Below the pieces are notes generated by a model. That model saw only the letters and a program-made list of their open reading frames with translations, had not been told where the DNA came from and ran no database searches. A stretch of 64,000 nucleotides of DNA from an uncultured Kiloniellaceae bacterium (lineage in GTDB: Bacteria; Pseudomonadota; Alphaproteobacteria; Kiloniellales; Kiloniellaceae): positions 744,001-808,000 of the forward strand of contig CANLSF010000002.1 of assembly GCA_947493695.1 (NCBI GenBank), in the 5' to 3' direction. Positions 29,401 through 37,475 of this stretch are shown here, piece after piece. A program made the position numbers and the translations under genes. The first letter of the stretch is position 1, and the number at the start of each line of letters is the position of its first letter.

Positions 29401-30191
29401 CTCACCTGGCACTGCCCAAGGAAGACGAGAAGATCCGCTTCCGCGACATCGCGGCTCAACCGCGCAAAATCATCTCCTCCCCGACCTGGTCAGGCCTTGA
29501 AAGTGAAAAAGTTTGCTACAACGCGGGCTACACAAACGTCCATGAACTGATTCCCTGGCGGACCCTAACGGGCCGGCAGCAGCTCTATCAGGATCACCTT
29601 TGGATGCGTGCCTTCGGTGAAGGCTTTATGTCCTATCGTCCACCGGTCGACCTCAAGACCATCACTAGGGAACTCAACCAGGACGCCCGCGACGGCACCC
29701 CGCATCTGGTGCTGAACTTCATCACGCCGCATCAGAAATGGGGCATCCACTCGACCTATACGGACAACCTGTTGATGCTTACGCTGAACCGAGGAGGTCC
29801 CGTGGTCTGGATCTCCGAGCGCGATGCCAAAAGCGTCGGGATCGAAGATAACGACTGGGTTGAGGCCTACAACGTGAATGGCGCTCTCACAGCCCGCGCT
29901 GTGGTTTCCCAACGCATGAAGGACGGCACCATCTTCATGTATCACGCTCAGGAGAAGATCGTGAACACGCCGGGATCCGAGAAGACCGGCCAGAGAGGTG
30001 GCATCCACAACTCGGTGACGCGCACCACACTCAAACCCACCCACATGATCGGCGCCTATGCTCAGCAGAGTTACGGCTTCAATTACTACGGCACCGTGGG
30101 ATCAAACCGGGATGAGTTCGTCGTTGTCAGAAAAATGGGCAAGGTGGATTGGCTCGATCAACCCGCCAGCCAGAAGGACACCGCGAAATGA
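26451..30191 (+). CDS. narG: Respiratory nitrate reductase alpha subunit
   Basis: NarG is the cytoplasm-facing molybdenum subunit that reduces nitrate to nitrite. The 1246 residues are full length. The FS0 iron-sulfur site reads [11 protein letters not shown] with a later Cys in [11 protein letters not shown], i.e. one His and three Cys ligands as in NarG. The segment [20 protein letters not shown] contains the Asp expected to bind molybdenum. No Tat signal is present, although the short N-terminal [18 protein letters not shown] is the typical vestigial one. GAGGAGA precedes the ATG. The stop overlaps narH. Confidence 0.97.
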   Translation: [1246 protein letters not shown]

Positions 30192-31711
30192 GAGTACGAG
30201 CACAAGTCGGTATGGTGTTGAACCTCGACAAATGTATCGGGTGTCACACCTGCTCTGTCACCTGCAAAAACGTCTGGACGAGCCGGGACGGCGTCGAATA
30301 CGCCTGGTTCAACAACGTCGAGACCAAACCCGGCACCGGCTATCCGACTGACTGGGAAAACCAGGCCCGCTGGAACGGTGGCTGGGAGCGAACGAAGTCC
30401 GGCAAGCTTCAACCCAAGCAAGGATCGAAGTGGCGGATCCTGGCGAACATCTTCGCCAACCCGGATCTGCCCGAAATCGACGATTACTACGAGCCCTTCG
30501 ATTTCGACTACGATCACCTTAAGTCGGCGCCTGAGATGAAGGCTTTCCCGACCGCGCGTCCGCGCTCCAAGATAACGGGCGAGCGCATCGAGAAGATTGA
30601 GAAAGGCCCGAACTGGGAAGAAATCCTCGGTGGGGAATTCTCCAAACGCAGCCAGGACTATAACTTCGACGGCATACAGAAGGAGATCTACGGGGAGTAC
30701 GAGAACACCTTCATGATGTATCTCCCCCGCCTCTGCGAACACTGCCTGAATCCAGCCTGTGCCGCGTCCTGTCCGTCAGGTGCGATCTACAAGCGCGAGG
30801 AAGACGGTATCGTCCTGATCGATCAGGAGAAGTGCCGTGGTTGGCGGATGTGCGTCAGCGGGTGTCCTTACAAGAAGGTTTACTACAACTGGTCTACCGG
30901 TAAGTCCGAAAAATGCACTCTGTGTTATCCCCGGATTGAATCCGGCAATCCGACCGTCTGCTCGGAAACTTGCGTCGGACGCATCCGTTATCTGGGCGTG
31001 ATGCTTTATGATGCCGACAAGATCGAAGCGGCAGCCAATGCCGAAAAAACGACCGATCTCTATGACGCGCAGCTCGATGTGTTCCTTGACCCCAATGACC
31101 ATGCGGTCATCGAGGCCGCGCGAGCCGACGGCATTCCCGAGGAGTGGATCAACGCAGCGCAGGAGAGTCCGATCTGGAAGATGGCGATGGAGTGGAAGGT
31201 CGCCTTCCCTCTGCACCCCGAATACCGGACGCTGCCCATGGTCTGGTACATCCCACCGCTCAGCCCGATTCAGAACGCCGCCCAGGCCGGGGCAATCGGC
31301 ATGAATGGCGAAATGCCGGACGTGCGCAGCCTGCGCATCCCGGTGAAATATCTCGCCAACATGCTGACTGCAGGTGACGAGGAACCAGTCGTGCAGGCGC
31401 TCGAACGGATGCTGGCGATGCGTTCCTACATGCGCTCAAAGACCGTAGAGGGCGTGATCGACGAAGGTATCGCCGCACGGGTCGGGCTGAACGGTCCGAT
31501 GATCGAAGACATGTACAAGATCATGGCGATTGCCGACTACGAAGATCGATTCGTGATCCCCACCACACACCGTGAAGAGGTCGAGGACGCCTATAACCTG
31601 CGCGGCGGCTGTGGTTTCACCGATTCCAACGGCTGTTCCGGCGGGATCAGCAAGGGCAACCTCTTTGGCGGCAACAAACGCCCGCTTAAAATGCCAACGG
31701 AGGCAGTGTAA
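30188..31711 (+). CDS. narH: Respiratory nitrate reductase beta subunit
   Basis: NarH is a four-cluster iron-sulfur protein passing electrons from NarI to NarG. The start at 30188 overlaps the narG stop (ATGA) and gives 507 residues beginning MRVRAQVGMVLNLDKCIGCH. Cys groups are CIGCHTCSVTC, CEHCLNPACAASCPSG, CRGWRMCVSGCPYKK (Trp in place of a Cys marks the [3Fe-4S] cluster), and CTLCYPRIESGNPTVCSETC. Confidence 0.97.
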   Translation: MRVRAQVGMVLNLDKCIGCHTCSVTCKNVWTSRDGVEYAWFNNVETKPGTGYPTDWENQARWNGGWERTKSGKLQPKQGSKWRILANIFANPDLPEIDDYYEPFDFDYDHLKSAPEMKAFPTARPRSKITGERIEKIEKGPNWEEILGGEFSKRSQDYNFDGIQKEIYGEYENTFMMYLPRLCEHCLNPACAASCPSGAIYKREEDGIVLIDQEKCRGWRMCVSGCPYKKVYYNWSTGKSEKCTLCYPRIESGNPTVCSETCVGRIRYLGVMLYDADKIEAAANAEKTTDLYDAQLDVFLDPNDHAVIEAARADGIPEEWINAAQESPIWKMAMEWKVAFPLHPEYRTLPMVWYIPPLSPIQNAAQAGAIGMNGEMPDVRSLRIPVKYLANMLTAGDEEPVVQALERMLAMRSYMRSKTVEGVIDEGIAARVGLNGPMIEDMYKIMAIADYEDRFVIPTTHREEVEDAYNLRGGCGFTDSNGCSGGISKGNLFGGNKRPLKMPTEAV

Positions 31712-32421
31712 TGGACCGCACGATCAAAGCTCTCTCACTGATACTCAGTTATCCGACACGCGCTTTGCAGGCGGCCATGCCGGAGATCGGGGGCGTTCTC
31801 GCCTCCGACACCCGCCTTACCGCGGCAACCCGCCGGGCGCTGCGTCCATTGGTCGAAAGCTTGACCAACCGCGACATCTACGACCTGGAAGAAGAGTTCG
31901 TTCTGCTCTTTGACCGCTCGCGCAGCCTTTCGCTCAACCTCTTCGAACATGCTCACGGCGAAAGCCGCGACCGGGGCGGTGCCATGGTCAGTCTGGTTGA
32001 GACCTATAGGGCGGGCGGCTTCGAGCCCGCCACGTCCGAACTACCCGACCACCTTCCCGTTCTCCTGGAATTTCTCGCCACGCAACCCTTATCCGAAGTT
32101 CAGGAGACTCTGGCGAACACCGCCCATATCTTCGAAGCTCTCAACACCCGACTTGTGCGGCGTGAAAGCCCATATTCCGCCGTATTCGCAGCCCTCCTTC
32201 AGCTTTCCGGCGCGCGGGCCGACAGCGAAGCTGTAGCCGAGCTGCTGGAGCAACCCGAGGACGATCCCGGCGACCTCACCGCCCTCGATACTGTTTGGGA
32301 GGAGAGTCAGGTCACCTTTGGTCCCGACCCTAACGCCGGCTGCCCACAGGTGCACGAGATGCTTTCGCGCATGGACCCGCCCATCCCCTCAATCCCGGCC
32401 CGCCACGCCGCGGCCAAATGA
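31711..32421 (+). CDS. narJ: Nitrate reductase maturation chaperone
   Basis: NarJ is a helical TorD-family chaperone that guides molybdenum cofactor insertion into NarG and membrane attachment. The 236 residues start ALSLILSYPT, and SLNLFEHAHGESRDRGGAM is the conserved motif of NarJ/NarW. The start overlaps the narH stop by one base (TAATG). Confidence 0.94.
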   Translation: MDRTIKALSLILSYPTRALQAAMPEIGGVLASDTRLTAATRRALRPLVESLTNRDIYDLEEEFVLLFDRSRSLSLNLFEHAHGESRDRGGAMVSLVETYRAGGFEPATSELPDHLPVLLEFLATQPLSEVQETLANTAHIFEALNTRLVRRESPYSAVFAALLQLSGARADSEAVAELLEQPEDDPGDLTALDTVWEESQVTFGPDPNAGCPQVHEMLSRMDPPIPSIPARHAAAK

Positions 32422-32435
32422 CGAAGGACTGAGAC

Positions 32436-33209
32436 ATGAGCATCGACTTCTTCATCTTCGGCATCATGCCCTACGTCGCGCTGACCGTACTGGTGGTCGG
32501 CTCGATCGCACGTTACGAACGCGACCCCTTCACCTGGAAATCCTCATCGAGTCAGCTCCTGCGGCGCAAGCAACTGATGCTGGGCTCAGTGTTGTTCCAT
32601 GTCGGTATCATTATTGTTTTCTTCGGCCACCTGGTCGGCCTCTTCACACCCATCTGGGTTCTCGACGCCATCGGCATCAGTTACGGGTTCAAGCAGCTCA
32701 TGGCCATCGTCGTCGGCGGCATCGCCGGGGTCGTGGCCCTGGTCGGCGCGAGCATGCTGCTGCATCGCCGCTTGACCGACCCGCGTATCCGGCAGACCTC
32801 GAGCTTTGCGGATATCGGCATTCTGGCTCTGATCTGGCTGCAGTTGCTGGTCGGCCTGGGCACGATCTTCCTATCCATGAGCCATTTGGACGGCGGTGAA
32901 ATGGTGCGCTTTATGACATGGGCCCAAAGCGTGATGGGCATGCAGCTCAACGCCTGGCTTGAAGTGACCAATGTGCATGCGCTCTTCAAGTTCCACATCT
33001 TCCTGGGCTTGCTGATCGTAATTCTATTTCCCTTCACCCGGCTCGTTCACATGCTCTCGGCACCGGTGCGTTTTCTCTGGCGGCCGGGTTACCAGATGGT
33101 GCGGTCGCGCCGTCAGGCTTCGCTGCCGGCCCGACAGGACTCTGCTTCAACAGCGAGAGCACCAGCCGCACGGCCATCTGCAGGCAGTGTCGTCAAACCA
33201 GCGGAGTAA
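32436..33209 (+). CDS. narI: Respiratory nitrate reductase gamma subunit (cytochrome b)
   Basis: NarI is the membrane diheme cytochrome b that oxidises quinol and anchors NarGH. It has 257 residues and five helices. Heme His ligands are visible in FHVGIIIVFFGHLVGLF and in the last helices (KFHIFLGLLIVILFPFTRLVHML). The C-terminal tail is Ala/Arg rich and somewhat longer than the Escherichia coli one. It lies 14 nt after narJ. Confidence 0.95.
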   Translation: MSIDFFIFGIMPYVALTVLVVGSIARYERDPFTWKSSSSQLLRRKQLMLGSVLFHVGIIIVFFGHLVGLFTPIWVLDAIGISYGFKQLMAIVVGGIAGVVALVGASMLLHRRLTDPRIRQTSSFADIGILALIWLQLLVGLGTIFLSMSHLDGGEMVRFMTWAQSVMGMQLNAWLEVTNVHALFKFHIFLGLLIVILFPFTRLVHMLSAPVRFLWRPGYQMVRSRRQASLPARQDSASTARAPAARPSAGSVVKPAE

Positions 33210-33214
33210 AGACT

Positions 33215-34018
33215 ATGAGCACATCGCTTTTCCCTGACCTCGTGGTAAACGGCCAAATTGTTCCACAAGCCGAACTGGACGCAGAAACCCAGAACCACGT
33301 CGCTCCAAAGGACAAACCCTTCGTTGCGCGTCGCAAGGCCGCAAATGCACTTGCCGTACGAGCTCTTCTGCTGCAGGAGGCCCGGCGGCGCGGTCTGCAG
33401 GCCGAACCCAGCGAAGTTGCACCAAGGCGCTTTGAAACCGAGGAGGAGGCCCTGATCCGGGGCCTCCTCGAACAGGCCATTCAGACAAGCTCGCCGGCAG
33501 CCCCGGAGATTCATGCCGAGTGGGTGCGCGACCCGTCGCGTTTTCGCAGTCCACCGCTCTGGGAGGTGTCCCATATCCTCTGTGCATGCGATCCACGAGA
33601 TGAAACAGCCAGGGAAACCGCGCGCTCCCGGGCTTCATCCTTGACCGAAAAGGCTCTGAAAAACCCCCGGAACTTTGCGGAACTGGCAAGCACAACAAGC
33701 GACTGTGGTTCCAAAACCAACGGCGGTGCTCTGGGTCAACTCGGTCCTGGCGATAGCGTGCCGGAGTTTGAAGCGGTCCTCCATAAGCTGTCTGAAGGAG
33801 AGATCACGCACGAACCTGTGCTCAGCAGGCACGGCTGGCACGTCGTTCGTATGGATGCCGTCGCTCTTGGTCAAACGCTTCCCTTCGAGGCTGTCAAGGA
33901 CCAGATCGCCGTTGCCCTGGAGAGAGCAGCCTGGGATCACGCGGCCAGGGCGTTTATTGCAAAACTTATCGATGCCGCAGAAATATCCGGCGCAAGCCTG
34001 CAATCTGTCGAGCATTGA
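33215..34018 (+). CDS. Parvulin-type peptidyl-prolyl isomerase in the nar operon
   Basis: A 267-residue protein with a C-terminal PpiC/rotamase domain (about 120-230: WEVSHILCA, ALKNPRNFAELA, GGALGQLGPGDSVPEFEAVL, RHGWHVVRMD). An N-terminal helical part resembles NifM/SurA-type leaders. There is no clear signal peptide, so it is likely cytoplasmic. It starts 5 nt after narI and is presumably cotranscribed. By analogy with NifM in nitrogenase maturation it may help fold the Nar complex; this is inference. Confidence 0.9.
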   Translation: MSTSLFPDLVVNGQIVPQAELDAETQNHVAPKDKPFVARRKAANALAVRALLLQEARRRGLQAEPSEVAPRRFETEEEALIRGLLEQAIQTSSPAAPEIHAEWVRDPSRFRSPPLWEVSHILCACDPRDETARETARSRASSLTEKALKNPRNFAELASTTSDCGSKTNGGALGQLGPGDSVPEFEAVLHKLSEGEITHEPVLSRHGWHVVRMDAVALGQTLPFEAVKDQIAVALERAAWDHAARAFIAKLIDAAEISGASLQSVEH

Positions 34019-34028
34019 AAGACGCGAC

Positions 34029-34094
34029 ATGAACAGCAAGACCACATCCCATCAACGTGGAGACTGCCTGTCACCGACCGACCTGATCCAGTAG
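34029..34094 (+). CDS. Possible 21-residue peptide after the nar operon
   Basis: ATG at 34029 to TAG at 34094 encodes a 21-residue polar peptide (MNSKTTSHQRGDCLSPTDLI...) 10 nt after the isomerase gene. The ribosome site is weak (GAAAGACG). The terminator follows 60 nt later. It may be chance; nothing else is seen between 34019 and the terminator. Confidence 0.15.
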   Translation: MNSKTTSHQRGDCLSPTDLIQ

Positions 34095-34149
34095 TGCTGT
34101 TTCGATGCAGGTGACTGATAGTTTTCGAGAGACTGTCCAACAACATCGC

Positions 34150-34190
34150 AAAAAAAAGCGCCGGCAAATGCCGACGCTTGTAATTTTTGC
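34150..34190. terminator. Bidirectional terminator between nar and amt operons
   Basis: An 11-bp stem with one mismatch (AAGCGCCGGCA/TGCCGACGCTT) and a 2-nt loop lies at 34156-34179. Eight T's follow on the minus strand, making a strong terminator for the amt operon. On the plus strand the tail is TAATTTTTG, a weaker terminator for the nar operon. Confidence 0.82.
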
Positions 34191-34207
34191 AGAAATTTTA
34201 AGAAGGG

Positions 34208-34426
34208 TCAGTATCGATCAACGCTTTGTTCGATATTTTCCTTTCGGTGATTGTGTTGCTTTTCGTACTCGATCTCCTTGTTCTCGTTCTTGATCTGTAC
34301 GATGTGCCACACAATCCATAGAGCAACCGCGATAAGGACCAGCACTCCCTCCGAACCCTGGAAGGGGTAGACCGCTCCGACATCCTTGAGATCGACGGCC
34401 CAGTTTTCGTAACCAGTGGTAGACAT
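34208..34426 (-). CDS. Small single-helix membrane protein downstream of amtB
   Basis: A 72-residue protein with a polar N-terminus (YENWAVDLKDVGAVYPFQGS), one membrane helix (about 26-42, EGVLVLIAVALWIVWHI) and a highly charged, Lys/Glu/His-rich C-terminus. AAGGAGAA precedes the ATG. It begins 23 nt after the ammonium transporter on the same strand, with a strong terminator behind it, so it is cotranscribed. The family is not recognised. It is not GlnK. It could be an accessory or modulating subunit of the transporter. Confidence 0.75.
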   Translation of the reverse strand: MSTTGYENWAVDLKDVGAVYPFQGSEGVLVLIAVALWIVWHIVQIKNENKEIEYEKQHNHRKENIEQSVDRY

Positions 34427-34449
34427 GGTTTTCTCCTTCTATCCGTTGT

Positions 34450-35802
34450 TCAGGCCATCGATTTTTCGGCGGACTGAACATCCGCAACGGCGTTTCTGTA
34501 GGCCTCATCCGTGCTGAAATCCAGACCAAGAAGCTCGACCTCTTGCGGCACGCGCAGCATGTTGCAGGCAGCCATAATCTTCGAAACGATCCACGCCGGC
34601 ACAAACCCCAAAACAAAGAACATGATCACCGCACCGGCAAACTGTCCCCAGGGGCTGATCGTTGCATAACCTTCGTAAGGTGAAGCAGGCGCGCCCCAAA
34701 GTACGAAACCGCAGATCACGAGACCAATGAAACCGGCGTAACCATGGACCGCCACTGCGCCGACAGCATCGTCGATCTTGAACTTGCGCTCGACAATGAA
34801 GTGCAGCTTGTAGGCACACCAGGTCCCGGCACCACCAATGAACATTGCCTGGATCGGATGATAGAGATCGTTGCCTGCAGAGGCGGTGATAATCCCGGCC
34901 AGGCCACCCGAGTAAGTCCAGAAAGCATCGCCCTTGGACACCACGTAAGCCATGAGCAGGCCGCCGGACAAAGACATCAGGAAGTTGAAGGTAATTGCAC
35001 TGAGGGTAGTTGGTGCCAGATAGATATTGGTCGCCGTCCAGGTTTCACCGATAATCTGACCGTCAATGCCCGAAGGCGCGATGATCGGCACATTGCAGGC
35101 CGCATAGAAACCCCAGAATCCGGTATAGATCATGAAGAGGCCGATGGTCACCATCCAGACATTATGCGGTGGGATATCCCGCGGCGTTCCATCAGAGGCA
35201 AACTTACCGAGCCGTGGCCCAAGGACCACCAGAACACCAAGTGCATAACCACCTGCGACCGCGTGAATGACGCCCGACGCGTAAGCATCATGGTAGCCCA
35301 GAATCTGAACCATCCAGCCGCCATAGTGCCAGCCCCAGGATGCATCGATGATCCAGAAGACTGATCCGATCAACACAGCATGGATCCAGAAGGCCCCGGA
35401 CCGGATCCGCTCGATCACAGCGCCGGATACAATGGATGCCGCTGTCCAGGAAAACAGCAGGAATGCAGCCCAGAAGACACCGGTGATCCGATCCCCCAGG
35501 TTCGTACTCATGGTATCGGCCCATGGCAAGTTGGCCGCACCGGCCTCCAACTCCAGTCCCCCATTGATGAAAGGCCCGTTGGGGAAGGCCCAGTAGATCC
35601 ACCAGCCGAAGAAGAAGAAGGTGATGGTGACCAGCGGTATCAGCATCGTGTTCTTCATCAGGGTGTGCAGATGATTTCGCCGACGGCTGGCGCCGACTTC
35701 GTACATACAAAATCCGACGTGGATCAGAAACATAAAGACAACGGTCACCCAGTAATAAAACTCGGTGAACACCGTCGTAAGCGCATTGAGATTACCGTCC
35801 AT
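34450..35802 (-). CDS. amtB: Ammonium transporter, Amt/MEP/Rh family
   Basis: A 450-residue polytopic protein with about 11-12 helices that conducts ammonium or methylammonium. Family segments include ASWGWHYGGWMVQILGYHDAYASGVIHAVAGGYALG and a late His in VAVHGYAGFIGLVI, consistent with the twin-His pore. The N-terminus lacks an obvious cleaved signal (MDGNLNALTTVFTEFYYW). GGGGGAG precedes the ATG. No glnK is adjacent, unlike the usual glnK-amtB pair. The locus lies between nitrate respiration and a probable methylated-amine locus, so methylammonium uptake is possible. Confidence 0.92.
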   Translation of the reverse strand: MDGNLNALTTVFTEFYYWVTVVFMFLIHVGFCMYEVGASRRRNHLHTLMKNTMLIPLVTITFFFFGWWIYWAFPNGPFINGGLELEAGAANLPWADTMSTNLGDRITGVFWAAFLLFSWTAASIVSGAVIERIRSGAFWIHAVLIGSVFWIIDASWGWHYGGWMVQILGYHDAYASGVIHAVAGGYALGVLVVLGPRLGKFASDGTPRDIPPHNVWMVTIGLFMIYTGFWGFYAACNVPIIAPSGIDGQIIGETWTATNIYLAPTTLSAITFNFLMSLSGGLLMAYVVSKGDAFWTYSGGLAGIITASAGNDLYHPIQAMFIGGAGTWCAYKLHFIVERKFKIDDAVGAVAVHGYAGFIGLVICGFVLWGAPASPYEGYATISPWGQFAGAVIMFFVLGFVPAWIVSKIMAACNMLRVPQEVELLGLDFSTDEAYRNAVADVQSAEKSMA

Positions 35803-36401
35803 GAATCTCCCCCTATTATGAATTGCTTGAGATCCAAAACATCAAACGTCACCCCAGCGAACACCTGCCCTCAGATCTGGAAAGTGCTCATGGGAGAACC
35901 GAACTATCGATCCTTTGCGTTGGGACCTCTTGAACCTGCTGGCGTCATCAAGCGCTATCGGAGAGCGATTTTTCGCGCAGTGTTAGGATCACTTAGCAGG
36001 CGATTCTGGTTAGTCGACGTGCTCCCCTTTTTATCCGGCCAGCGATCCGGGTGACGGACAAATGCTGGATTAACCGCTGGCGACGATCGGGCTTATCCCG
36101 AGAAGGGATCGTCGTCCGCTGTAGATTTCACATCACCCACGCAAACATGGTTGCTTAGTTTTCAGGGTGTTAACGGAGAAATTCGCAAAATCTCCACTTC
36201 AACAGCGTCCCAGCCACTTCAAAACTCAAAAGGATTCGAGTACCAAATATAAACCGATTAAATCCAAATCGATACCATTAAGTGATGGATATCGCCTCTT
36301 ATGGTGCTAAATTGGTGAATATCGGTTCAGCTCTTATAAGCACCCGAGGCAGGCAACCCACGCAATCCACGGTCGCGAGCTACAAAAATTGGAGAAACGA
36401 G
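35803..36401. other. Intergenic stretch with amtB promoter region
   Basis: About 600 nt between divergent genes. It holds an 8-bp inverted repeat CGACGATC/GATCGTCG (36081-36088 with 36107-36114) and an AT-rich part from about 36180 to 36300. A 50-codon plus-strand reading ending at 36054 is Arg-rich and not convincing. No sigma-54 (-24/-12) promoter could be identified for amtB by eye. Confidence 0.4.
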
Positions 36402-36980
36402 GTGGTGACAACGATGGACAGGGTGCAATCCGGCGACAAACTCAAACAGCATTTTCTCGGTTGGCAATGTCGGATCCGTCAGATCGCCATGCGCAAAGAC
36501 GGCGGCCGCCCGTCCAGCGGCATGCGGCCCAAGTTGTTATTGAACGATGGCCGAGAGCTGGCAGCTGGCATCTCAATTGTAATCGTCCCTGAGGAGCCAT
36601 CTGAAAGCACAGAGTTTTTCCGTTTTCAGGCTCAAAAAACCCACGACCCGCGGCAGATTTACGAAAAGGGCCTGACCTATCTGCAGGCCACGCACTTTCA
36701 AAACGCCAGGTCCTTCAGCGGGCGGCTGACCGCTCTGTTCAACAAAGGTGCGTCTATCCCTGCCGCCTTGCTTGACACAGGCCACTGCATTCTCGAATTC
36801 AAGCAGTTCAGCCAGAGCTACAAACTGACTTGCCGGGTAGAAGAGCTGATGAATGACGACCCATCCGCTCAGGCCACCATCTGGCATAACCGCTTGTTCA
36901 ATCCGTCCTTACCGGCGGAATTACTGGTTCTGGGATTTCTGCCTGACTGGACCAAGAGTTCTGCAAATCCTGCGCCCTGA
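36402..36980 (+). CDS. Unrecognised 192-residue protein
   Basis: Read from GTG 36402 (GGAG 7 nt upstream) or ATG 36414. It contains HFLGWQCRIRQIAMRKDGGRPSSGM near the N-terminus, ELAAGISIVIVPEEPSEST in the middle and a C-terminal part with NPSLPAELLVLGFLPDWTKSS. No signal peptide or clear membrane helix is seen. It is a single-gene unit that converges on the glutamate-synthase-like operon. I do not recognise a named family. Composition is like that of neighbouring genes, so it looks genuine. Confidence 0.7.
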   Translation: MVTTMDRVQSGDKLKQHFLGWQCRIRQIAMRKDGGRPSSGMRPKLLLNDGRELAAGISIVIVPEEPSESTEFFRFQAQKTHDPRQIYEKGLTYLQATHFQNARSFSGRLTALFNKGASIPAALLDTGHCILEFKQFSQSYKLTCRVEELMNDDPSAQATIWHNRLFNPSLPAELLVLGFLPDWTKSSANPAP

Positions 36981-37032
36981 TGTCCTCGACAGGCTAAACA
37001 AAGCCGCAGCACAATACTGCAGCCAGCCCCGG

Positions 37033-37422
37033 TCAGAACTTGCGATAAGCTTCGTTGAGCTGAACCATGGGATGCTTCGGCGACATCTGGAACTTGATCA
37101 GGAGCTCGCGCGCCATCATGTCCCTGTCCTGCTGATTGTCCGGCAACGTCACATCGCCGGGAATGCCGACCCAACCGTTGATGTTACGGTCAAAAACCGC
37201 AGGGCGGCCTTCCTCGTATCCCATATGGATGTCTTCCAGCCAATTGAGGTCGTCCCAGCCCATGAACTCGATATAGTCTTTCAGGAAGGGCGTGATCCGC
37301 TCGTAGTCCGGCAGGAGATTTACATCATAACGGTAGCCGATGTGCTGGCCGATTGTCTTTTCGCGCTCGCTGTCCAGACCGTCACCGGTGATGAACTTGT
37401 CAACGTCGTCATTGCTTGCCAT
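37033..37422 (-). CDS. Unrecognised 129-residue protein at the end of the glutamate-synthase-like operon
   Basis: Starts at ATG 37422 (GGGAGC upstream); an upstream in-frame start at 37479 overlaps the previous gene. The protein is acidic and soluble, with motifs DYIEFMGWDDLNWLEDIHMGYEEGRP, DRNINGWVGIPGDVTLPDN and a C-terminal SPKHPMVQLNEAYRKF. It follows the FMN glutamate-synthase-like gene by 53 nt on the same strand. The function is unknown; co-occurrence suggests a partner of the mgs/glx enzyme. Confidence 0.72.
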   Translation of the reverse strand: MASNDDVDKFITGDGLDSEREKTIGQHIGYRYDVNLLPDYERITPFLKDYIEFMGWDDLNWLEDIHMGYEEGRPAVFDRNINGWVGIPGDVTLPDNQQDRDMMARELLIKFQMSPKHPMVQLNEAYRKF

Positions 37423-37475
37423 GGGTCTTGCTCCCTCGGACCCTTTTCCGGGCCGCTTGTATCGTGAACTTCGGA

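Noticed and set aside
35380-36054. Plus-strand frame running out of amtB antisense into the spacer
   Set aside because: Most lies opposite amtB. The last 50 codons are Arg-rich with no start signal.
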